From NCBI GenBank assembly GCA_017479035.1, contig JAFVCR010000129.1:1-5801 (forward strand): a DNA stretch of 5,801 nt. The letters are read 5' to 3'. The notes under the pieces are model-generated. The model searched no databases. It worked only from the letters and a program-made list of their open reading frames with translations, and was not told the DNA's origin. A program made the position numbers and the translations under genes. This stretch comes from Kiritimatiellia bacterium (GTDB lineage Bacteria; Verrucomicrobiota; Kiritimatiellia; RFP12; UBA1067). Below, in pieces: positions 1 through 4,598 of this stretch (the stretch's first letter is position 1; the number at the start of each line of letters is the position of its first letter).

Positions 1-265
1 AATGGTCGACTCCATAGTGCGGCTGGTTCCCGGAGTTCTTGGAGGAGGTTCAGCAGCCACGGAAAAGGAAAGTTTTTCCGCAAGCAACCTCCTTGAAGCA
101 CCGCAATACACCCGTCCGCCTGTCTACCGCGGACTTGCCGTGCCGCAGATTTTGCTGGATGGAGACCACGCCAAAACCGAAACGTGGCGCAAACGCCAGG
201 CGTTCGACCTCACATCACGCAACCGTCCGGACCTACTCGCCGGCGGCGGCACTTTTTCCAACTGA
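1..265 (+). CDS. trmD: tRNA (guanine-N1)-methyltransferase TrmD, C-terminal part (5' end off window)
   Basis: TrmD transfers a methyl group from S-adenosylmethionine to N1 of G37, next to the anticodon, in tRNAs reading CNN and some other codons; this prevents +1 frameshifting. Only the last 87 or so residues are present. The fragment opens with VDSIVRLVPGVLG, the conserved linker that carries the catalytic arginine (fragment residue 7). TEKESF follows, with an acidic residue (Glu23) where the family has its general-base Asp/Glu. Next come LLEAPQYTRP, then the tRNA-binding helical C-terminal domain with LLDGDHAK, WRKRQAF and RPDLL. The reading frame is open to the left edge, so the N-terminal trefoil-knot domain lies outside. 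The TGA stop is at 263-265. No rplS follows, although trmD-rplS is a common order; the next gene converges on it instead. Identification is firm from the motifs. Confidence 0.95.
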   Translation, partial: MVDSIVRLVPGVLGGGSAATEKESFSASNLLEAPQYTRPPVYRGLAVPQILLDGDHAKTETWRKRQAFDLTSRNRPDLLAGGGTFSN

Positions 266-313
266 ATCCACCGCATAATACTGCTGCCGCAACCGGCAAT
301 TTCATCGCATCTA

Positions 314-371
314 CCAGTCCAAACTGGGAGACTGGATTGTTCAGAAAAATTTTGGTCGTTCAAAATTTTTC
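314..371. terminator. Hairpin pair between convergent trmD and permease genes, possible bidirectional terminator
   Basis: Two inverted repeats lie in the gap between the convergent genes. The first is CCAGTC (314-319) with GACTGG (330-335). Its left arm can alternatively pair with ACTGG at 323-327. The second is a perfect 10-bp AT-rich repeat, GAAAAATTTT (344-353) with AAAATTTTTC (362-371), around an 8-base loop. It is symmetric, so transcripts from either strand would form a stem with a U-run in its 3' arm. The placement suits termination of both genes, but neither stem is GC-rich with a separate U-tract. The function is therefore inferred. The rest of 266-434 shows no gene or RNA that I recognise. 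Confidence 0.45.
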
Positions 372-434
372 CGCACGCGATTGGATGAACCCTGCAAAGG
401 TTGTTCTACCCCGCACAATGCCGCAGATGTCGCT

Positions 435-1379
435 TTATACGCCGAACAGCCAAAGAGAAAATCCCACGATAAACGGCATTGTGAATATGGAAACTACTGT
501 GGTGCCGGCCACTATCGATGCGGCACTCTCCACGTCTTTGCCGAATTTCGCCGCGAACATCGCCGTAACTGCGGCCACCGGTGCGGCAGTTACGATAGAC
601 ATTGCAACGCACGGCACCGGCCAACGCCTGCACAGCACATACAGCACCGGCACCACTGCAATAGACACCCCCGCAAGCCGCAGAAAATACGCAAGTGCCA
701 CCTGCATCCGGCATCCGGCAAAAGTAAAACGGCGCGCACGGGATTGCGCAAGATAGTAGCCTATCACTATCATCGCAAGCGGGGTATTGAGTTCACCCAT
801 AGATGCCACTGCGGAATGCACCGGCTCCGGCAGTGTGGTGGATGTCAGAAAAAGCGGCAATCCCAACGCTATGCCTATCAACCCCGGATTCCGGACGAGC
901 TGTTTCATTTCCAGGCACGAAAGATCTCCGCACATTATCGCAAGTCCAAGCGTCCAACTGGTCAAATTGAACACCGCGATGTATATCGAGCCGTAAAACA
1001 CGCCATCCGTGCCGAGCAGTGCCTGATCTAGCGGCAACCCCATGAAACCTGCATTGGAAAACACAACTGCAAAACGCAGCACCCCCTGCGTGGCCAGGTT
1101 TGCCTTGTCGCGTATCGCAAGCGAGATACCCCACCCAGCGAACTGTATTGCAAATGCCATTGCCGCCGTCACAAGCGCGGCCTCTGCATCCGCACGTGCA
1201 AACGGACGCTGGAATGCAGTGACTATCAGGCATGGTGCAACTATGTACAGCAGCAAATCCACAATGCCTTTTACGGCGCTCTCGTCAAGCACCCGTTTGC
1301 GTTTGCAAACGTAACCCACGCCCATCAAAAGCGCAAGCACTCCCACCTGCCGCGCCACGGTTAGGAAACTTTCGATCAT
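435..1379 (-). CDS. AEC-family (auxin efflux carrier-like) membrane transporter
   Basis: This is a 314-residue integral inner-membrane protein of the AEC/PF03547 family, secondary carriers that in bacteria move organic acids (for example malonate or malate) or unidentified solutes. Hydrophobic segments run the whole length, about ten, starting near residues 12-24, 38-54, 66-88 and 98-118. Family signatures are visible: FSNAGFMGLPL at 107-117, NPGLIGIALG at 164-173, NTPLAMIVIG at 198-207, and KFGKD followed by SIVAGTTVVSIFTMP near 278-302. The length is normal for the family. The start is the ATG at 1379-1377, which overlaps the rlmI stop as ATGA. Upstream in-frame ATG codons would add a polar, arginine- and cysteine-rich leader that overlaps rlmI and does not belong to the family. 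Translation is probably coupled to rlmI; only a weak AAGGG lies about 11 bases before the start. The substrate cannot be told from sequence. The operon with alr suggests an amino-acid or envelope-related solute, but that is speculation. Confidence 0.88.
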   Translation of the reverse strand: MIESFLTVARQVGVLALLMGVGYVCKRKRVLDESAVKGIVDLLLYIVAPCLIVTAFQRPFARADAEAALVTAAMAFAIQFAGWGISLAIRDKANLATQGVLRFAVVFSNAGFMGLPLDQALLGTDGVFYGSIYIAVFNLTSWTLGLAIMCGDLSCLEMKQLVRNPGLIGIALGLPLFLTSTTLPEPVHSAVASMGELNTPLAMIVIGYYLAQSRARRFTFAGCRMQVALAYFLRLAGVSIAVVPVLYVLCRRWPVPCVAMSIVTAAPVAAVTAMFAAKFGKDVESAASIVAGTTVVSIFTMPFIVGFSLWLFGV

Positions 1380-2542
1380 TGCAGAATCGCACCCTTGAGA
1401 TATTCGCTTTCGGGGAACGCCAATGCAACAGGATGATCCGCTCCTTGGCGCGTGCGCTCCACAATACGCATATCGCGGCGGGCATCTTGCGCGGCTTCGC
1501 GCAGGACGGTATCGAAGATGTCGCTCGTAACCGCGCCAGAGCAAGAAAACGTTGCAAGGGTTCCGCCAGGCGCAAGCAATTTCATCGCAAGGAGGTTGAT
1601 GTCCTTGTAGCCGCGCAAGGCACGCATCAACTGCCCCTTGCTCTCGGCGAACTTCGGCGGATCCAGTATTATCACATCGAAACGTTCATTGGCATCACGC
1701 AGCCGGCGCAGATGTGCAAACACGTCCGCCTCGCGATATTCCATCTCAACGCCGTTCAAACAGGCATTTGCCTTGGCCTCGGCAAGAGCCGGCGCGCTTG
1801 AATCCACATTCGTCACGTGCGCCGCGCCAGCAAGCATCGCCGCCACACCGAACCCGCCCGTGTATGAAAAACAGTTCAGCACGCGCCTGCCCACGCAATA
1901 TGCCGCCACGCGCCGCCGCGCATCGCGCTGGTCTAGATAGTAGCCTGTCTTGTGTCCATGCCGGATGTCCACGTAGAGATGCATCTCCCCTTCTCTTATC
2001 ACGACTTTCTCCGGCGCATCCTCCCCGCATAGGGAGCCTTCCACCGCCGCGCCTTCCGCATCAAGCCCTTCCCGTTTGCGCGCCGCCACATCGCTGCGGT
2101 TGTAAACACCTTTGGCACCTGTTGCGGACATCAACGCCTCTGCTATCGCAACTTTGTTCTTCTCTGCCCACGCTGTGGAGAACTGTACCGAAATCCATCC
2201 GGCATACCAATCCGCCACAACTCCCGGCAAACCATCCGCCTCCGCATGCACCAGCCGGAACGCATCGGTGCCTTCCGCTCCTTCAAAAAAACGTTTTCTA
2301 CGCTCCACCGCTCTGCGCACCAGCGTATCCGCATCGCCGTTGCACGGCAGCATGCGCACTCTTATCTGGCTCACGGGCGAAAACGCACCTATGCCCAATA
2401 CATCCCCTTTCGCAGAGAATACTTCCACTGCGTCCCCTGCGCCTGGATGCCCCTGCACGCGCTCCACCGCACCGGAGAAAATCCACGGATGCCCTCCGCG
2501 CGTTGGCTTGTCGCGCCCCTGCCGCAAAAACACCTTGTCCAT
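1376..2542 (-). CDS. rlmI: RlmI-like 23S rRNA (cytosine-C5) methyltransferase, class I SAM-dependent
   Basis: This 388-residue protein has the full RlmI architecture. An N-terminal PUA-like RNA-binding domain covers about residues 1-75, with GGHPWIFSGAV at 17-26. A central beta-rich domain follows (LVHAEADGLPGVVAD, 97-111). The C-terminal domain is a Rossmann methyltransferase. Key motifs are HKTGYYLDQRDAR (197-209), the SAM-binding loop NCFSYTGGFG (223-232), an acidic residue after motif I in NVDSS (245-249), DPPKF (294-298) and TFSCSG (331-336), whose Cys334 is the likely catalytic cysteine. E. coli RlmI makes m5C1962 of 23S rRNA; the same site here is inferred from the family, and a paralogue with another target (RlmK- or YccW-like) is possible. 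The ATG at 2542 has AAGGGG five bases upstream, inside the alr stop region, so the gene is second in the alr operon. The stop TGA (1376-1378) overlaps the next start. Confidence 0.9.
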   Translation of the reverse strand: MDKVFLRQGRDKPTRGGHPWIFSGAVERVQGHPGAGDAVEVFSAKGDVLGIGAFSPVSQIRVRMLPCNGDADTLVRRAVERRKRFFEGAEGTDAFRLVHAEADGLPGVVADWYAGWISVQFSTAWAEKNKVAIAEALMSATGAKGVYNRSDVAARKREGLDAEGAAVEGSLCGEDAPEKVVIREGEMHLYVDIRHGHKTGYYLDQRDARRRVAAYCVGRRVLNCFSYTGGFGVAAMLAGAAHVTNVDSSAPALAEAKANACLNGVEMEYREADVFAHLRRLRDANERFDVIILDPPKFAESKGQLMRALRGYKDINLLAMKLLAPGGTLATFSCSGAVTSDIFDTVLREAAQDARRDMRIVERTRQGADHPVALAFPESEYLKGAILQ

Positions 2543-2553
2543 TCAAGCCCCTT

Positions 2554-3699
2554 TCAATCCACAAAAATGCGCTCGACGCGGTTGCCCAGCGAACATATTA
2601 TGTCGTATGCATGCGTACCTTTCAGCCGCGCCCATGCATCGGGCGTTATTTCGCCACCGAGGCACGTCACCTCGTCGCCGGCGCTCACTTCCCCTTCCAC
2701 GCCAGATACGTCCACTGTCGTGTAATCCATAGAGATTCTCCCCACTATCGGGCACACGCATCCGCGCACGATTACATACCCCCTGTTGGACAGCGCAAGC
2801 GGCAGTCCGTCCGCATATCCTGCCGAGATCGTGGCGATTTTCGCCTCCTTGTTCAAGCACCATGTCCTGCCGTAGCCCAATGTGACTCCGGGCGGCAGCG
2901 TGCGCACTTGCGCAATTCGCGTCTTCAACGCAAGGACGCTTTCAAGCTCCAGTTCCCTGCGCCCGTTTGGATCGAAACTCCCATGCAGATTTATTCCCGT
3001 CCTCACAAGATTGAACGGCTCGCGGAACGTCTGCGGGAAATTGTTTATCGCATCCGATGCCGCAATATGGCGATACTTGAAGCGCGCGCCGCGCTCCTCC
3101 AGCCTGTGCACCAAATTGGCAAAATCGTCTATCTGCCGTGCCGTGAAAGGATCGAGAGGTTCGTATGCCATCGGCAAATGCGTGAATATACCCTCTGCAT
3201 CTACTGCATCCCCAGCCCGCGCGAGTTCCTGCAATACGCATCCGGCATCCGCCAACGGCACGCCGAGCCGCCCCATTCCAGAATCTATCTTGAGATGGCA
3301 CTTTGCACGCACTCCATGCCTGCGCGCAGCCTCGGCTATCGCCCACACAGTCGCAGTATCGATCACCGGGAGCGTCACCCCTGCCGCCACCATCTCGTCT
3401 ATTTCGTCCGGCAATACCGCCGAAAGCATCTGCACCGGCTTTTCGGGGATTTTCCCTTCGCGCATGGCAGCCATCAACTGCAATGCCTCGTAAGGTTCCG
3501 CCACGCCGAAAATCTCCGCATCTCCCAACGCCTCCGCATACCGCGCCACGCCAAGGCCGTACGCATTTGCCTTCATCACCGCCAGCACTTTGCATGGCGC
3601 GACCCGTGCCGCTATCTTCGCAAAATTTCGCCGCAGTTTCCCGAGGTCTATCTCCACCCACACTCTACTTTTCAACGCCAAATCGCCCTCCCGCATCAC
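2554..3699 (-). CDS. alr: Alanine racemase (PLP-dependent)
   Basis: Alr interconverts L- and D-alanine in the cytoplasm, supplying D-Ala for peptidoglycan. The 381-residue frame has the fold-III PLP barrel followed by the C-terminal beta domain. Visible landmarks: VMKANAYGLG (41-50) with PLP-binding Lys43; HLKIDSGMGRLG (135-146) with Lys137, carbamylated in the Geobacillus enzyme, and Arg144; THL at 173-175; RHIAASDA with His211 and Ser215; VRTGI with Arg233 near the PLP ring nitrogen; GYGRTW with catalytic Tyr276; GYADG (294-298); GRISMDY (320-326) with the substrate-contacting Met-Asp pair. All catalytic residues are present. Some flanking positions differ from the commonest form, such as RTGINLHG instead of RPGI-LYG. 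The start is uncertain: GTG 3699, ATG 3696 (weak AAGG ten bases upstream), or TTG 3681 or 3675, which follow GGGAGGG at 3686-3692. Homologues usually begin close to SRVWVEIDL, which favours a start at or after 3696. It heads an operon with rlmI, 11 bases downstream. Confidence 0.95.
   Translation of the reverse strand: MMREGDLALKSRVWVEIDLGKLRRNFAKIAARVAPCKVLAVMKANAYGLGVARYAEALGDAEIFGVAEPYEALQLMAAMREGKIPEKPVQMLSAVLPDEIDEMVAAGVTLPVIDTATVWAIAEAARRHGVRAKCHLKIDSGMGRLGVPLADAGCVLQELARAGDAVDAEGIFTHLPMAYEPLDPFTARQIDDFANLVHRLEERGARFKYRHIAASDAINNFPQTFREPFNLVRTGINLHGSFDPNGRRELELESVLALKTRIAQVRTLPPGVTLGYGRTWCLNKEAKIATISAGYADGLPLALSNRGYVIVRGCVCPIVGRISMDYTTVDVSGVEGEVSAGDEVTCLGGEITPDAWARLKGTHAYDIICSLGNRVERIFVD
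3686..3692 (-). promoter_or_regulatory. Shine-Dalgarno-like GGGAGGG bearing on the alr start
   Basis: This is the best Shine-Dalgarno match around the alr 5' end, yet it lies inside the longest alr frame, just after the ATG at 3696. It sits 4 and 10 bases before in-frame TTG codons at 3681 and 3675; GGAGG itself ends 5 and 11 bases before them. If used, Alr would lose six to eight N-terminal residues and start almost exactly where homologues do. The competing site, AAGG at 3707-3710, is weaker. This is inference from spacing only. Confidence 0.4.
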
Positions 3700-3711
3700 A
3701 CCAACGCCTTG

Positions 3712-3743
3712 CTATAAAACAAACGCCGCGCAAACGCGCGGCG
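3712..3743 (-). terminator. Rho-independent terminator after rpmA
   Basis: Read on the minus strand, an 8-bp GC-rich stem (arms 3736-3743 and 3724-3731, CGCCGCGC with GCGCGGCG) closes a GTTT loop. It is followed at once by TTTGTTTTAT. That is a canonical intrinsic terminator, 36 bases beyond the rpmA stop. A second, weaker stem (GCTGCA/TGCAGC, arms 3766-3771 and 3750-3755) lies just upstream. The U-tract ends only about 15 bases before the alr start codons. Confidence 0.85.
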
Positions 3744-3779
3744 GGTGCAGCTGCAAGCCGCAGACTGCAGCGTAATCCG

Positions 3780-4019
3780 TCAAACGGTAGGAACGATAGT
3801 AACGACCTTGCCGTCCTTGATGAACTTTACAGTGCCGGTCTTGAGTGCGAACAGCGTGAAGTCGCGCCCGCAACCAACATTTGCTCCAGGGTGGATCTTC
3901 GTGCCACGCTGGCGCACTATGATGGAACCAGCCTTGAGGAGTTCGCCGTCGTATGCCTTTACGCCCAGATACTTGGGATTGGAATCGCGCCCGTTGCGCG
4001 CGGAAGCGGATGTTGCCAT
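3780..4019 (-). CDS. rpmA: 50S ribosomal protein L27 (bL27)
   Basis: bL27 is a large-subunit protein whose N-terminal tail reaches toward the peptidyl-transferase centre and touches tRNA there. The 79-residue product carries the family core: RNGRDS (8-13), YLGVKAYDGE (17-26), AGSIIVRQRGTK (30-41), HPGANVGCGRDFTLFA (43-58) and a closing KVVTIVPTV strand. The ATG at 4019 has a clear GGAAGGA about seven bases upstream. The tail before RNGRDS is only MATSASA. It is three residues shorter than in E. coli and lacks the His-Lys-Lys and Gly-Gly elements. No upstream start can restore it: the seven codons between the L21 stop and this ATG are all in frame and none is a start codon. The gene is second in the rplU-rpmA operon, 21 bases after rplU. 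obg, often third in this operon, is absent; a terminator follows. Confidence 0.96.
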   Translation of the reverse strand: MATSASARNGRDSNPKYLGVKAYDGELLKAGSIIVRQRGTKIHPGANVGCGRDFTLFALKTGTVKFIKDGKVVTIVPTV

Positions 4020-4040
4020 TTTGTGTCCTTCCTTTCTTCC

Positions 4041-4358
4041 TTATGCGATTTCCTTGACGGTCGCAACCGTGTACTGCTGGCGGTGGCCAACCGTGCGACG
4101 GTCGCCTTTGCGCCTCTTCATCTTGAAGTTGACGACCTTCTCGCCCTTCTTCACAGGCGCGACCACCGTCAAAACCACTTTCGCGCCTTCTACATACGGC
4201 GCACCGACCTTGAGCGTCGTCCCGTCGGAGACCGCAAGTACGGTTCCGAGTGCGACCTCTTCTCCTTCGTTTGCCGAGATCTTTTCAATCTCGATCGTAT
4301 CGCCGGCTCTCACAAGCACCTGCTTGCCGCCGGTTTCCAGAACTGCGTAGGCTTCCAT
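4041..4358 (-). CDS. rplU: 50S ribosomal protein L21 (bL21)
   Basis: bL21 binds 23S rRNA in the large subunit. The 105-residue protein starts in family fashion with MEAYAVLETGGKQVLV (the usual form is MYAVI-TGGKQ). It continues with GDTIEIEKI and ends in the RNA-binding signature VNFKMKRRKGDRRTVGHRQQYT (76-97), followed by VATVKEIA. I chose the ATG at 4358 because it matches the family start and has GAGG six bases upstream. An in-frame ATG at 4397 would prepend 13 lysine-rich residues not seen in L21, and that stretch fits better as leader RNA. The gene is first in the operon with rpmA and is transcribed from the promoter at 4419-4447, giving a 5' leader of about 50 bases. Confidence 0.96.
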   Translation of the reverse strand: MEAYAVLETGGKQVLVRAGDTIEIEKISANEGEEVALGTVLAVSDGTTLKVGAPYVEGAKVVLTVVAPVKKGEKVVNFKMKRRKGDRRTVGHRQQYTVATVKEIA

Positions 4359-4379
4359 TTCAGACCTCGTTAGTTTTCC

Positions 4380-4407
4380 TTTTCCTTGAAGCACCATGCC
4401 TCGAAAA
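4380..4407 (-). promoter_or_regulatory. rplU 5' leader with small stem-loop
   Basis: In the predicted rplU leader RNA, GAGGCA and TGCTTC can form a 6-bp stem, with one G-U pair, around a TGG loop. This spans about 4389-4403 on the minus strand. A purine-rich stretch (AAGGAAAAGGAAAA) follows before the ribosome binding site. Ribosomal-protein leaders often bind their own product, but I do not recognise a described L21 leader motif here. The function is open. Confidence 0.25.
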
Positions 4408-4418
4408 AGTGAAGCGTA

Positions 4419-4447
4419 ATTATATCAAAAATCCTCCGTTTTTGCAA
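4419..4447 (-). promoter_or_regulatory. Sigma-70 type promoter of rplU-rpmA
   Basis: On the minus strand a -35 box TTGCAA (4447-4442) is separated by exactly 17 bases from a perfect -10 box TATAAT (4424-4419). Transcription should start near 4411-4413, about 50 bases before the rplU ATG. The match and spacing are those expected of a strong housekeeping promoter feeding ribosomal protein genes. Confidence 0.85.
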
Positions 4448-4469
4448 CTCCAAATCTCGCATATGCAAA

Positions 4470-4496
4470 CGGATGAGGCTGCAAACACCTCATCCG
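4470..4496 (-). terminator. Strong hairpin upstream of the rplU promoter, probable terminator or attenuator-like stem
   Basis: A perfect 9-bp stem, CGGATGAGG (minus strand 4496-4488) with CCTCATCCG (4478-4470), closes a 9-base loop. It is followed on the minus strand by TTTGCATAT, a poor U-tract. It lies 102 bases beyond the SUMF1-like gene stop and 22 bases before the rplU -35 box, so it could insulate the two units. Its 3' half can instead pair with a Shine-Dalgarno region further upstream. Confidence 0.5.
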
Positions 4497-4502
4497 CGTG
4501 TA

Positions 4503-4526
4503 CTACTGGTAAAAACCTCGTTTCAT
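4503..4526 (-). CDS. Possible seven-codon leader-like mini-ORF (MKRGFYQ)
   Basis: An ATG at 4526 opens seven codons, MKRGFYQ, and ends at TAG. A textbook AAAGGAGG lies at 4549-4542, but its distance of 15 bases from the ATG is longer than usual. The mini-ORF sits just before the 9-bp hairpin at 4470-4496. Nothing is known to me of such a peptide. It may be chance, or the Shine-Dalgarno may be decayed remains of a lost gene. Confidence 0.2.
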   Translation of the reverse strand: MKRGFYQ

Positions 4527-4574
4527 ATAACCTATAGGCAGCCTCCTTTCTTTTCGCCGGCGAATCGTTTTGCA

Positions 4575-4593
4575 GCGCCCGCTCCGCGGGCGC
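4575..4593 (-). terminator. GC-rich hairpin after the SUMF1-like gene
   Basis: GCGCCCG (4575-4581) and CGGGCGC (4587-4593) form a 7-bp stem, 8 bp if the C-G pair inside the loop is counted. It begins five bases after the stop codon. No U-run follows on the minus strand (TGCAAAACG), so it is not a classic intrinsic terminator. It may protect the mRNA 3' end or work with the hairpin further downstream. A perfect palindrome, TTCGCCGGCGAA, follows at 4553-4564. Confidence 0.4.
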
Positions 4594-4598
4594 ACACG

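Noticed and set aside
62..80. An inverted repeat GGAAAA/TTTTCC inside trmD
   Set aside because: It falls in coding sequence for the conserved TEKESF segment, is short, and has no following U-tract or GC stem. It is most simply a codon effect.
124..363. A 79-codon minus-strand frame in the gap left of the permease
   Set aside because: It overlaps the clearly identified trmD C-terminus and the hairpins, and its sequence resembles nothing recognisable.
1380..1544. An N-terminal extension of the AEC permease by 55 residues
   Set aside because: The extension is polar and Arg/Cys-rich, overlaps rlmI out of frame and is not part of the family. The ATGA-overlap start gives a normal-length carrier.
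1714..3717. A 667-codon plus-strand open frame running antisense across alr and most of rlmI
   Set aside because: Its product is rich in Pro, Arg, His, Cys and Ala with no recognisable motif or domain order. It lies exactly opposite two well-identified genes. Such long antisense frames arise from codon bias on the sense strand.
3303..4373. A 356-codon plus-strand open frame antisense to alr, rpmA and rplU
   Set aside because: It crosses three certain genes and the terminator between them, and its composition is Arg/Ser/Pro-rich without motifs. It is a shadow frame.
4359..4397. An L21 start at the upstream ATG 4397
   Set aside because: It would add 13 lysine-rich residues before the conserved family start. 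The ATG at 4358 has its own well-spaced GAGG.
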